A DNA stretch of 64,000 nt from Fibrobacter succinogenes (GTDB lineage Bacteria > Fibrobacterota > Fibrobacteria > Fibrobacterales > Fibrobacteraceae), in assembly GCA_902794535.1 (NCBI GenBank), contig CADBHQ010000008.1:62001-126000 (forward strand). Reading direction: 5' to 3'. The notes under the pieces are model-generated. The model ran no database searches. It saw only the letters and a list, made by a program, of their open reading frames with translations, and was not told the origin of the DNA. The translations under genes were made by a program, and so were the position numbers. Position 1 is the stretch's first letter. Each line of letters begins with the position of its first letter. This document shows positions 8,985 through 17,775 of the stretch, piece by piece.

Positions 8985-9422
8985 ATGAAAAAATGGTTCG
9001 TTGCAATGATGGCGGCCTTGGCCTGCCTGATTGTGGGATGTAATGTAGAAGATACGGCAATCCTGTGTGGCAGAGAATGGAATGTCAACCTGGATGTCAT
9101 CGCTGATACTGCAAGCGAGTTCGAAATGAACGACCCGCTTATTGTGCAGTTCCGCTATGGAACGAATTTTGACTTTGCAATGCTCAAGACGGCCTTCTAC
9201 GAAGGTACGCTTGCAAACAGGGGGCCTGAAATTTGGAACCACGAAGTGGCTGTGACCGAAAAGCAGGGTGTCTATACGCTGCAAGGAAAGTCTCGCCATG
9301 GTGGCCTGATGACGGCGCGTGAACTGTGCCGTAAGAAGGAACCCGGCCCTGTCGTAATCGAAGTGAGCGGTGACGGCAAGGTTTTGATGACCAAACAAAT
9401 TTTATTGATTAAGAATCGGTAA
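8985..9422 (+). CDS. Small hypothetical lipoprotein
   Basis: 145 residues. The N-terminus 'MKKWFVAMMAALACLIVGC' is a lipoprotein signal with lipobox IVGC. The rest is a mixed beta-rich sequence with two further cysteines ('ILCGREW' and 'ELCRKKE') that could form a disulfide. I do not recognise the family. A strong AGGAGG stands six bases before the ATG. It is the first of four closely packed genes for exported proteins (8985-11998), so these probably form one operon. Confidence 0.75.
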   Translation: MKKWFVAMMAALACLIVGCNVEDTAILCGREWNVNLDVIADTASEFEMNDPLIVQFRYGTNFDFAMLKTAFYEGTLANRGPEIWNHEVAVTEKQGVYTLQGKSRHGGLMTARELCRKKEPGPVVIEVSGDGKVLMTKQILLIKNR

Positions 9423-9425
9423 TTC

Positions 9426-10340
9426 ATGAAAAAATTATTGTGCGCAGTCACAGCTGCCCTGGTACTCGGCGGTTGCGGTGAATCTAAAGTGAATGTGAGC
9501 TATAAGGTGGATTCCCCTGTTATGGTGGAACTTTATGCTGAAGGTTATTTTTCGACCATAGACCTGAACGGCAACGAACAGATGGGAACGGTGACTGCCG
9601 CCTATGCGAACCTGACGTATTCCAATGCAGGCGATACCTTGAAGGTTCATCGTGATTACGTGATGGACAAGTCGCGTGGCTATTTGAAGAACTACATGCC
9701 CTCTGAACTTGCCTGGCGCGTGAAGTCTGTGGATTTGGCCGCTGTTGACCGCGAAGTGAAGGCTGTTGAAGGCCTTGAAGACGGCTACGATTCTTTGCTT
9801 GCACGTATTCCGATGCCCGAAGTTTGGCGTAAGCAACTCTTGAATCCGGATTACAAACCGCACTTGAAGCGCCTTGAAAAGCACCGCTGGGAAATGGACC
9901 ACATGCTTTTGGGCGAAGTGCCAACCAAGGGTAACATTACGCAGATGCTCAAGGACCAGGGCCGCTTGAACTTTGCCTTGATTCAGGTGGACTCTGTGGT
10001 GGTGAAGGGCTTTGAAAACCGCGACCATCGTCGCTGCCTGGACTACATTGTGTACTTGCAGGAAAAGGAAAGCTTCCCGTACTACATTTGGGAACAGCAC
10101 GTGAATAGCAACATTGTTCCTGAACACTTCAAGAAGTACAACAAGGGCCTTAAGGCGGAATACCAGACCCAGTTCGAAGTCATGATCGACCCGACTACGG
10201 GCGTGCCTTGCCAGGAACGTGAAGTCAAGGTCGGCGTGCACACCATGGTGAACCCCGATACGAAGGATACAGCGACCTTCAAGAGCCAGATTACGCTCGA
10301 AAGACTGTATACGATCAAGAAACCGGAAGAGAATGAGTAG
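9426..10340 (+). CDS. Hypothetical lipoprotein
   Basis: 304 residues with the lipoprotein signal 'MKKLLCAVTAALVLGGC' (lipobox LGGC). The mature part has no motif I recognise; it alternates short strands with charged helices. It starts three bases after the preceding lipoprotein gene, so co-expression is likely. No function can be assigned. Confidence 0.75.
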   Translation: MKKLLCAVTAALVLGGCGESKVNVSYKVDSPVMVELYAEGYFSTIDLNGNEQMGTVTAAYANLTYSNAGDTLKVHRDYVMDKSRGYLKNYMPSELAWRVKSVDLAAVDREVKAVEGLEDGYDSLLARIPMPEVWRKQLLNPDYKPHLKRLEKHRWEMDHMLLGEVPTKGNITQMLKDQGRLNFALIQVDSVVVKGFENRDHRRCLDYIVYLQEKESFPYYIWEQHVNSNIVPEHFKKYNKGLKAEYQTQFEVMIDPTTGVPCQEREVKVGVHTMVNPDTKDTATFKSQITLERLYTIKKPEENE

Positions 10341-10380
10341 TGTGTAATGTGTGATTGTTCATTATCCGTATTTCGTTTTA

Positions 10381-10842
10381 ATGAAGCCTATGCGTAAGTT
10401 TTTTTGTGTACAATTGTTTTTCCTTGTGGCTCTCGCCATGGTGGGGTGTGCGTCGCATCCGTCGCCGCAACAGACGATGGTCGATGACCGTTATATGGTC
10501 TACAAGGATATGGAAAAGGCTTATCGTGAAGCCGAAGAAGATTACCTGAACCTGCTTTTTAATATCGAGCGTATGCCCGAAGAAGAAGAGCTCTGGATCA
10601 TGAAGCGCGACAAGATGCTTGAACTGATGCAGTTGAAGGAACTGATGCTCAATGCACGTGCGGAACTGGACCAGGCCATGCAGGAATGGGAACGGCATAT
10701 GCTGGACTTGCAGGCCGAACAGAAGAAGGCGCAGGTCAAGCCGTATAACCCGAACTTTACCGGTAAAGACGGCATGCGCACAAGTCCGGGCCAGTTGCTC
10801 CCCGGCGAAATCAAGCCCAAACAAAAATACGGCGAACTGTAG
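10381..10842 (+). CDS. Small coiled-coil lipoprotein
   Basis: About 153 residues from this ATG. A second ATG nine bases on ('MRKFFCVQLFFLVALAMVGC') is equally possible. The lipobox is AMVGC. The mature part, about residues 30-110, is dominated by charged heptad-like helices ('YREAEEDYLNLLFNIERM' and 'ARAELDQAMQEWERHM'), so it is probably a periplasmic coiled coil. It ends in a proline/glycine-rich tail. Third gene of the lipoprotein run. The family was not recognised. Confidence 0.65.
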   Translation: MKPMRKFFCVQLFFLVALAMVGCASHPSPQQTMVDDRYMVYKDMEKAYREAEEDYLNLLFNIERMPEEEELWIMKRDKMLELMQLKELMLNARAELDQAMQEWERHMLDLQAEQKKAQVKPYNPNFTGKDGMRTSPGQLLPGEIKPKQKYGEL

Positions 10843-10849
10843 GGCTATA

Positions 10850-11998
10850 ATGAAAAAAATAATTCTGCTTGTATTGTGTACAATAGCCATTCTGCAGGCA
10901 GAATCATTTACGTTTTATTTGCTTGTGCCCGAATATAGGGAATGGCTTGAAACGCCGCCAGTTATTAAAAATTTGGCAAATGGTGATGTCATACCTATGG
11001 AACGTGATGCCGAGGAATATTATGGCTGGTATCATTATACATGGGAAAAAGATTCTATTCCAGATTCGGTACTAATTTATTCTTCTCGTGATACTTCTTT
11101 TGAAGATCCTATAACTAGTGACGGTTTTTGTTCGAAGACGAATGAATCGTTCCCATTAAAAATGGTGAGCGATTTGGTTGACACGATTTATTTCGTTTCG
11201 GATTTGTCTTGGAGAATCGTTGATGGTGTTGATGAATATGGTTTTGCATATAATGATATTCGTCAAGATTGTTGTTATTCAAAAGATGATTCCTTTGAAT
11301 ATTATTCAAAGAATATGTATGTGTTGGTTCCGGATTATAAGGAATGGATTGATGAAATCCCTATTCTTGTAGATGCTAAAGATTCCTTGAAATATTGGGA
11401 AATGAAACCGGATGAACAAAATAAAGGATGGTTTAGTTATTCATGGGACCATTGTTCTGTTTCACCGGATTCACTTTATTTGTATAAAAAGACTGATTCC
11501 ACAAGGCTTGCACCTGTTGGAGAATCAGGATTTGCATATGGAGAAACGGATTTGGTTTCTTTGAAGTTTGAGAATACGCTGAATATTTTCTTCTATCCTG
11601 ATTTAAGATATGATTGTGCAAATCCTGATGATGAATGCTTTTGTAAAAATGGTAATGAAAGGTGTTATTGTAATGCCTATGAAAAAGTTAGATGGAAATC
11701 TTATGATGTCCGTTCTGCATGTCAGTTGCGTTATGATTGCTTAAAAGATGATTTTGAACCATATTACCATAATATGGAATTGCGCCCTGTTCGCATGGCT
11801 GCGCAGATTCGTGTTCAAAGCATAGGCTTTGCTATTCAAATGTCTAGTTCTAAATTGCTGCCATATGCAGTATTCAATGCAATGGGGCAAGTAATGGCTC
11901 GCGGAACCGTAAATGGAATTGTGAATGTTAAAGTTCCTAACTCGGGAATGTATCTAGTCAAGATTGGTTTCGAAGTCCACAGATTAAACGTGCGTTGA
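10850..11998 (+). CDS. Secreted two-repeat protein with a type IX-like C-terminal sorting domain
   Basis: 382 residues with signal peptide 'MKKIILLVLCTIAILQAES'. Two related blocks follow. The first begins 'FYLLVPEYREWLETPPVI' and the second 'MYVLVPDYKEWIDEIPIL'. Each continues to a 'GWYHYTWEKDS' or 'GWFSYSWDHCS' segment and a 'PDSxxxY' strand. A cysteine-rich stretch follows ('CANPDDECFCKNGNERCYC'). The end, 'AVFNAMGQVMARGTVNG...PNSGMYLVKIG', resembles type A (Por) sorting domains, which direct export by the type IX system. The open frame extends upstream over the preceding gene; the signal peptide fixes this ATG. The gene is visibly more AT-rich than its neighbours. Its binding role is unknown. 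Confidence 0.72.
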   Translation: MKKIILLVLCTIAILQAESFTFYLLVPEYREWLETPPVIKNLANGDVIPMERDAEEYYGWYHYTWEKDSIPDSVLIYSSRDTSFEDPITSDGFCSKTNESFPLKMVSDLVDTIYFVSDLSWRIVDGVDEYGFAYNDIRQDCCYSKDDSFEYYSKNMYVLVPDYKEWIDEIPILVDAKDSLKYWEMKPDEQNKGWFSYSWDHCSVSPDSLYLYKKTDSTRLAPVGESGFAYGETDLVSLKFENTLNIFFYPDLRYDCANPDDECFCKNGNERCYCNAYEKVRWKSYDVRSACQLRYDCLKDDFEPYYHNMELRPVRMAAQIRVQSIGFAIQMSSSKLLPYAVFNAMGQVMARGTVNGIVNVKVPNSGMYLVKIGFEVHRLNVR

Positions 11999-12030
11999 AC
12001 CGAGCCGTAGATGTAGCGGTTAATAGTTGG

Positions 12031-15000
12031 CTATTGCCAACTGTTCAGGAACCCCATTCCGATGGAGAATTTGATGCGGGTGGGGGCGATGCTTTCGGGA
12101 ATGACCGGAAGGTCAATCGGCGTGAGCTTTTCGCCACCGCGCAAGTTTTCGTCTTCGCCGATGCGGCTTAGGCCGCGGGCGAGCGTGAGCGAGATGTCGA
12201 ACGGAACGCTGTAAAAGATTCGGTTGCTCATGCGGAAGGTGAGGCCCACGGAGCGGTCCCAGAAACGGTGGTCGGTGAACTTGTCCATGTCAATCCATTT
12301 GCCGTTCCAGGCTGCACCCATTTGTGAGAACAAGTCCACATAGAAACTGCGGGTTTCGAAAATCCATGCGCTCTTGCGCCAGTCGTCGTAAACTGGGAAC
12401 AGGTAGTGGAGTTCGGCGATGGCCGTGCGCATTCCGGCGAGGGTGTAGTTTTCGGAGTTGCGCAGGTAGGGGTAGCCTTCAAGGAATAGAGCGTCGTAGT
12501 AGTAAGAGTCGAGAGTATCTTGCTTGGCGTCTGTGCTCCACTTGTATACACCGGCGATTTTACCGCCGGCCGCAAGGCGGGCGCCGGTAAGCGGGCTTTG
12601 AATGCTGCCGTAAAGATTCAGACCGAATTCGTTGATGTGGAAGTTGCGGTACTTGGGCGTGATTTTACCGCTAGAGTTAACCGTAAAGCTTTCTGCGAAT
12701 GTGCCCGGGCGGTACAAGTCGGAATTGGAGGACTGCAAGTAGAAACGCAAGCCGTTGCCTTGGCCCGTGATTTCGGAGCCTTCGGCATGATCGCCATAAA
12801 GGCCGAGGGCGACGAGCAGGCTTAAGCGCTTTTGGTAAGTCCAGTCGAAATTGTCTTCGTAGAGGTTGAAGTTTGACCAATCGTAACCGACTGCGACTTG
12901 CAAGGTGTCGATGCTCTTGAAGATGCTGTAGCCGGCACCAGCCATAATCGCTTGCATAGGAATGGCGTAATGCGTAATGCCGATGCTGTCGCCACCGTTG
13001 GCGCGAACATCTTCGTAGCGGAGCGTGTCCTTGCTGGTATAGTTGGCGTAGGTGTAGCTGAGCGAGAGATCAAGTGGCGTGCTCTTGTTTTCCCAAGAAA
13101 CGAAGAATTCTTTTTCTTGTTTGGGATTGAGGCCGTCACCGTTGATGTAGTCAATGCCGTTACCGAGTTCCAGCAGGAATCCGATTTGCACGGTGTTCTT
13201 CTTGAGTGCGTCGCTGATGATAGCGGCAAGGCCTGCCTTGACTTTGAGCTTGCCGTCGCCAAAGACGGTGAGGTCTGGCGCGTTTTCGCTGAATACAAGC
13301 ATCGGAACAAACAGCGGAATGTTCGGGATGGGTTTGTAATCACGTTCGACTCCGGCAAATTCGACGTCGGCGATTTCAAGAGGTTTTTCGATGCGGGCAG
13401 GGAGTGTGCCGCGAAGAGTAATCTGGGCGTCTGCAGGCTTTTGCGTAACAGTGCGCGTGGTGTCTGTGATTTTTAGAACGGAATCGCGGAGAGCGACTGC
13501 AGGAACCTTGGTGCATGAATCAGATCCTTCGACGTTGCTCAGGATGACACTGTCGGGGCAATTCCATGTGGTGTCTGCGACCTGAATGACGCTGTCACGC
13601 TCGGTCACGGTGACGGTAGTGTCGTCGACCATCGGGGTCGCGCCGTAGGCCATTTTGTAGAGCGAAAAACCGTCTTTGTCGTATTCGGTAAAGTAGAGTG
13701 TGTCGCCTGCAAGAGCCGGGGTGAATGCGCCGCCGACCACATTTGTGAGCGGGCGTTCGGCACCTGTCGAAAGAGTCTTTTCAATAAGGTTGAAAATTCC
13801 GTTTCGGTTGCTTGCGAAAACAATCTTGTCGTCGTCGATCCAGTTCACGTCGCGTTCGTCAAAGCCTTCGGTCGAGACAACCTTGAAAGTCTTGCCGTCG
13901 CTGTCGATGATGGCGATGCCGCGAGTCTTGTCGTCAAAATAGCTGAATGCAATGCGCTTGCCGTCAGGGCTGAACTTGGGACTGTAAATGTTGTAATAGT
14001 CGAATTTGGCGTCAGGAACGAATATATCGATCGGATCTTCAGAGGTGTAATCCTTGATGTCTTTCGGGAACGGAACCTTGGCGAGTTTGAAACGCGTGCT
14101 GTAAGGTTCACGCATGGCAAAGATTATCGTGGTGCCTTGCTTGTCGATGGCCGGATAGACGGCGTCGGCAAGGTAGGTGACAGAAACAGAATTCTTGTTG
14201 GTGTCGCATACGGCAATGTCAAAGTGGGCGTGGCCATCTTTGTCGCGGTTCTGGTAGTTCACGTAAGCGAGCATCGGGCCTTGTACGCTGTCTTCGTAAA
14301 CGTCAATGCCCTTGTCTAGCCAAGCCTTTTTGAGTTTGAATCCATGCTTGGCATAGTCGCCAATTTCAATGGTAGAGTCTGCGTTTTCGTTTTCGACGGT
14401 GATTTCACCGATTTCAACGCCGTCGACAACTTCTTCTTTTTTAGCGGTGTCTTTTGCATCGAGCGGCATTTTGAAAAGTCCGCCATCAAACCAGAGACCG
14501 CCAAAGTTCGAAACGCCGTAAAGGTTTTTGCCAGCGACAATCGGGAAGTCTTGCCAGAAGGAGCCTTCGGTCATCTTGGTGCCTTCCACAAGCTTGCCTA
14601 AAGAATCGCGCTGGGCTTTGTATTGTTCGGTAATGGCTTTTTTCCAGTTGTCGTAAAGTTCCTGTTCGCTGATGCCGAGTACATTCTTGATGGCGCCATT
14701 GAGTGTGAACTTGTGGTACTTGGACATTTCATGCCAAATTTTGGGCATGGCGTCTTCGCCATAGGTCGCACTAATATAGCGTACGAGCGAAAAACCTTGC
14801 GTGTAGGGCCCGAGTTCTGCAAACAGCGAGTTGTCCGAAAAGTCGTGCATGTAGGGGAGCGTGAGTAGGCTGTCGTTTAGAGCGGCCACGCGAAGCAACA
14901 TGTCGCGGTGGGTGTCCCAAGCGTCAAAACCCATGCGGCTCGATTCGTACTGAGCGGTACCTTCGGCAAGCCAGAGCGGCTGCAAGGTAAAAGGAATCAG

Positions 15001-15501
15001 GGAGGCGAAATCTTGCGTGGTGCGTTCGTTGTAGTAGTCCGTATAGCTGACTTGCAGACCGTAAATGCTCGGCGAGAACTTGCTTGCGTTTTCGATACTC
15101 ACCAAGTGGCTGAATTCGTGCGTGACCACGTCGGAAAGCCAACCATGGCTGCTGCGGATTTTAAAGTCCCAGTTGGTGAGCCAAAGGTTAATCGAGTTTT
15201 CGCTCGGAATGGCATTGCCGTTACTGTAAAGGGCATTGTTGAGCGTTGCGCTGACGCGACCGGGTAAATCGTGATGGTAACGACTTACGACAGAATCGTA
15301 GACGGCCTCGGCGTAAGCGGAAACTTTTGCAGCGTGCGAGCTGTATTCGGCCGGGTAAACAAAGTTGAAGTGGTCGGTGCTTGCGGCCTTCCAGCGAATG
15401 TCGCTGTTGTTGCCGTAAAAACCTACGGCGAAGCTTGAAACACTTGCCGATAAGACCGTTGCCGTTAAAACCGATAAAAAGCTCGAAATAGACGCGCGCA
15501 T
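12031..15501 (-). CDS. Gluzincin-type metallopeptidase fused to a TolB-like propeller and an outer membrane barrel
   Basis: 1156 residues from the ATG that begins a clear signal peptide ('MRASISSFLSVLTATVLSASVSSFA'); the frame is open 24 codons further but those look non-coding. The zinc motif HEFSH is at 128-132, with a downstream glutamate in 'LWLAEGTAQYESS' (E180), the pattern of peptidase MA-like gluzincins. The middle (about 320-640) has TolB/WD40-type propeller blades such as 'YSPKFSPDGKRIAFSYFD' and 'DDKIVFASNRNGIFNLI'. The last 400 residues are amphipathic strands ending 'LARGLSRIGEDENLRGG...FSIGMGFLNSWQ', resembling BamA/D15-type barrels. The family's role is unknown; envelope protein processing is an inference. 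Confidence 0.8.
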   Translation of the reverse strand: MRASISSFLSVLTATVLSASVSSFAVGFYGNNSDIRWKAASTDHFNFVYPAEYSSHAAKVSAYAEAVYDSVVSRYHHDLPGRVSATLNNALYSNGNAIPSENSINLWLTNWDFKIRSSHGWLSDVVTHEFSHLVSIENASKFSPSIYGLQVSYTDYYNERTTQDFASLIPFTLQPLWLAEGTAQYESSRMGFDAWDTHRDMLLRVAALNDSLLTLPYMHDFSDNSLFAELGPYTQGFSLVRYISATYGEDAMPKIWHEMSKYHKFTLNGAIKNVLGISEQELYDNWKKAITEQYKAQRDSLGKLVEGTKMTEGSFWQDFPIVAGKNLYGVSNFGGLWFDGGLFKMPLDAKDTAKKEEVVDGVEIGEITVENENADSTIEIGDYAKHGFKLKKAWLDKGIDVYEDSVQGPMLAYVNYQNRDKDGHAHFDIAVCDTNKNSVSVTYLADAVYPAIDKQGTTIIFAMREPYSTRFKLAKVPFPKDIKDYTSEDPIDIFVPDAKFDYYNIYSPKFSPDGKRIAFSYFDDKTRGIAIIDSDGKTFKVVSTEGFDERDVNWIDDDKIVFASNRNGIFNLIEKTLSTGAERPLTNVVGGAFTPALAGDTLYFTEYDKDGFSLYKMAYGATPMVDDTTVTVTERDSVIQVADTTWNCPDSVILSNVEGSDSCTKVPAVALRDSVLKITDTTRTVTQKPADAQITLRGTLPARIEKPLEIADVEFAGVERDYKPIPNIPLFVPMLVFSENAPDLTVFGDGKLKVKAGLAAIISDALKKNTVQIGFLLELGNGIDYINGDGLNPKQEKEFFVSWENKSTPLDLSLSYTYANYTSKDTLRYEDVRANGGDSIGITHYAIPMQAIMAGAGYSIFKSIDTLQVAVGYDWSNFNLYEDNFDWTYQKRLSLLVALGLYGDHAEGSEITGQGNGLRFYLQSSNSDLYRPGTFAESFTVNSSGKITPKYRNFHINEFGLNLYGSIQSPLTGARLAAGGKIAGVYKWSTDAKQDTLDSYYYDALFLEGYPYLRNSENYTLAGMRTAIAELHYLFPVYDDWRKSAWIFETRSFYVDLFSQMGAAWNGKWIDMDKFTDHRFWDRSVGLTFRMSNRIFYSVPFDISLTLARGLSRIGEDENLRGGEKLTPIDLPVIPESIAPTRIKFSIGMGFLNSWQ

Positions 15502-15534
15502 AGTAAAGTACAATATACAAAAATGCCAGGGTAC

Positions 15535-15568
15535 AAAAAGTCGCCCCATCCGGCTTGGATAGGGCGAC
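15535..15568 (-). terminator. Rho-independent terminator after the GH5 gene
   Basis: A 12-bp stem with one mismatch (15540-15551 with 15557-15568, loop GGCTT) is followed on the minus strand by TTTTTG. It lies just after the GH5 stop and before the start of the metallopeptidase-barrel gene. Confidence 0.75.
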
Positions 15569-15596
15569 CCCAAGGAGTTGATGATGATTTTAGGAA

Positions 15597-17612
15597 TTAT
15601 TTGCCGAGGTCCAGGGCCTCTGCAATACCATCGATGAGCTTGGTGCCCTTGAGTTCACCTTCGAACAGCGAGAAGTTGCCGGTGTAACCCCAGTGCGTCC
15701 AAGGAATCTGGAGCGTGTCGCAGATTTCGCGCATGGCGGTCAAGTAGTTGAGCCTGGATTCAGCGGAAGAACGCAGGTTCAGGGCGCCGAATTCGTTGAT
15801 AATCACCGGAACGTTGTTGGTGGCGGCCCACTTCTTGGCCTTCAGGATTTCAGCCATGATGGCTTCCTTGCTGCCGTTCTTGTAGTAGTTCTTGACAGCG
15901 TTCTTTACGCTAATCTGCGAGCCCTTGGTGACACCGAAGTCGCCCGAGACTGTGGACCACTTTGCCGGATCGTACGGGAACGGGATTCCTTTGATGGTGG
16001 CGTAATCGGTCCAGGAACCACCCTGGTGGGTGAATACGAACGGTTCATAGGTGTGAATCACGTAGACGATGTTGTCGTCGGTGAACGGGGTACGCTTGGT
16101 GAGCAGGTTGATAGAGTACCACTGGGCGTCACCGAAGAGAATCGTGTGTTTCTTGTCGACGCTGCGGATAGAGTCAATCATGGCCTGGGCGGCGGTCGTC
16201 CACTGGGCGGCGGTTACCTTGCCTGCGCTCATGTCGGGTTCGTTCAGAAGTTCGAAGAACAGGTCTTCGCGGGTGTTTTCGGCATAGTGGGCGGCCACAT
16301 GCTTCCAGGTCTCGGCCATCATCTGGATATACTTGTTATCCTTGGCGCTGGTTGCATTGTAGCTGTTGTCGTATTCGTGGTAGTCGATGACGAGAGACAT
16401 GTCATGCTTGCCGGTCCATTCCACGAAGGAATCGAGAACCATGAACAAGGTGTCGTCGTCAAAGGCGAGCTCGACGGTTCCCGTAGTGTCCTTGACGAAT
16501 GCGTCGCGGTTGGTGGCGTACAGGTCAAGGTCAATGGGCAAGCGGAGGCTCTTGATTCCGTTGTCTGCCAAAAGCTTGATGTCGGTTTCGTCGAAGACGA
16601 ATTTCTTGAACTTGCCGTCGGCGTTTTCAAGCCAGTTGGTAAAGTTGATACCCTTGTTCAGGTACTTCATTGCCTTTTCCTGCAGCGGGTTCGTGACCGT
16701 GATTTCGGCTTCGGTGAACTTGATTTCGGGAATCACCGGGTCCTTGATTTCCATATCCGGCTTGTCGGCTTCGACTTCGCTGGTGTCTTGCAGGTAAACG
16801 TTATCGATAAAGAGCGAATCGGTTACGACCTTGCTGCCGCTGCCCTTGGCCTGGAAGCTGATCGCCTTGATGTGCATTGCGTCGAAGGCAACTTCTTTGC
16901 CCCAACCGCCTTGGACCAGGTCCTTAAAGCGGATAACGGCCTGCGTCCAGGTGCGAGAGGCCTTGACCTTGGCCAGGTGAACGTCGTAGTCCTTGACGTC
17001 GGAAACTTCGATATGGACTTCGTGTGCGCCACCCTTGTACCAGTAGGTGAGCCCGCCAAAACGACCGTTGGCGTCGTCGAGGGCAACCTGGATTCCCCAG
17101 CCCACATACGGGTCAAATTCGTAGTCGCCCTTGTCGAGCGTGTAGTTGACTTGCAGGGCGTATTTGGAACCGTTATCGACAGAACCTGCGACGATATCGC
17201 CGTCTTCGTTTACGGGAGTTGTAATGACAGAAGCACCGTCATTATCGTTGTCGTTGTAGGTATACCAATAGTCGTCGATGGTTGCCGAATAGTTGTCACC
17301 GTCTTCGAAGTCGTCAACCAGGAGCCCCTTGCCTTGCGGAGTGACGATGGTTCCTTCGTTAGGATTGGTAGAAGGTTCCTTATTCGTTGTGTCCGAAGGG
17401 GTTACGGTAGAGTCGGGTTGGTTTGCGGTAGAGTCTGCCGGAATCCTTGTGGAATCATTCGGAAGCGGGGTAGGAGTTGTTGTAGAATCAGTCGGAGTAA
17501 TAACCGGTTGTTCGTCGGGTGCTGCCGACTTGCTGGAATCGTCTCCGCAGGCACTCAAGAAGAGAAGTGCCGCTGCAGAGAGTGCTAAACTTGATTTAGT
17601 CTTGAAATTCAT
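15597..17612 (-). CDS. Lipoprotein GH5 cellulase with an N-terminal CBM11-like domain
   Basis: 671 residues. The lipoprotein signal 'SAAALLFLSAC' is followed by a threonine/proline/serine linker (about 25-95), then a jelly-roll carbohydrate-binding domain (about 96-275) that begins 'LLVDDFEDGDNYSATIDDYW', the typical opening of CBM11. The GH5 (beta/alpha)8 domain covers about 310-670. The acid/base glutamate is in 'FELLNEPDMS' (E458) and the nucleophile in 'VIINEFGAL' (E607); 'VIDYHEYDN' and 'VIHTYEPF' supply other active-site residues. It is probably lipid-anchored at the cell surface, acting on beta-1,4-glucans. GAGG before the ATG supports the start. Confidence 0.92.
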   Translation of the reverse strand: MNFKTKSSLALSAAALLFLSACGDDSSKSAAPDEQPVITPTDSTTTPTPLPNDSTRIPADSTANQPDSTVTPSDTTNKEPSTNPNEGTIVTPQGKGLLVDDFEDGDNYSATIDDYWYTYNDNDNDGASVITTPVNEDGDIVAGSVDNGSKYALQVNYTLDKGDYEFDPYVGWGIQVALDDANGRFGGLTYWYKGGAHEVHIEVSDVKDYDVHLAKVKASRTWTQAVIRFKDLVQGGWGKEVAFDAMHIKAISFQAKGSGSKVVTDSLFIDNVYLQDTSEVEADKPDMEIKDPVIPEIKFTEAEITVTNPLQEKAMKYLNKGINFTNWLENADGKFKKFVFDETDIKLLADNGIKSLRLPIDLDLYATNRDAFVKDTTGTVELAFDDDTLFMVLDSFVEWTGKHDMSLVIDYHEYDNSYNATSAKDNKYIQMMAETWKHVAAHYAENTREDLFFELLNEPDMSAGKVTAAQWTTAAQAMIDSIRSVDKKHTILFGDAQWYSINLLTKRTPFTDDNIVYVIHTYEPFVFTHQGGSWTDYATIKGIPFPYDPAKWSTVSGDFGVTKGSQISVKNAVKNYYKNGSKEAIMAEILKAKKWAATNNVPVIINEFGALNLRSSAESRLNYLTAMREICDTLQIPWTHWGYTGNFSLFEGELKGTKLIDGIAEALDLGK

Positions 17613-17775
17613 ATGAACCTCATTTTGTTTGAAACCTTGGGTTGTCCCAATTCCCTTTTACCCTTAATCTATTATTAAATGGGCGTAATGAGTTTGGTAA
17701 ATTGGCCTGTTTTTGTGCAGGTGTATCGGGTGTATCGTGCCCTGTTTTGGCTTTTTTTTGCTATTTTTCTCATAA

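Noticed and set aside
12025..12042. Hairpin between the two convergent genes at 12.0 kb as a terminator
   Set aside because: The 7-bp stem (AGTTGGC/GCCAACT) has no T-run on either strand and overlaps a stop codon, so I could not support a terminator call.
17613..17775. Precursor peptide gene for the SagB-like protein
   Set aside because: I looked for a short frame with a Cys/Ser/Thr-rich core next to the gene; none with a ribosome site is visible in the divergent region.
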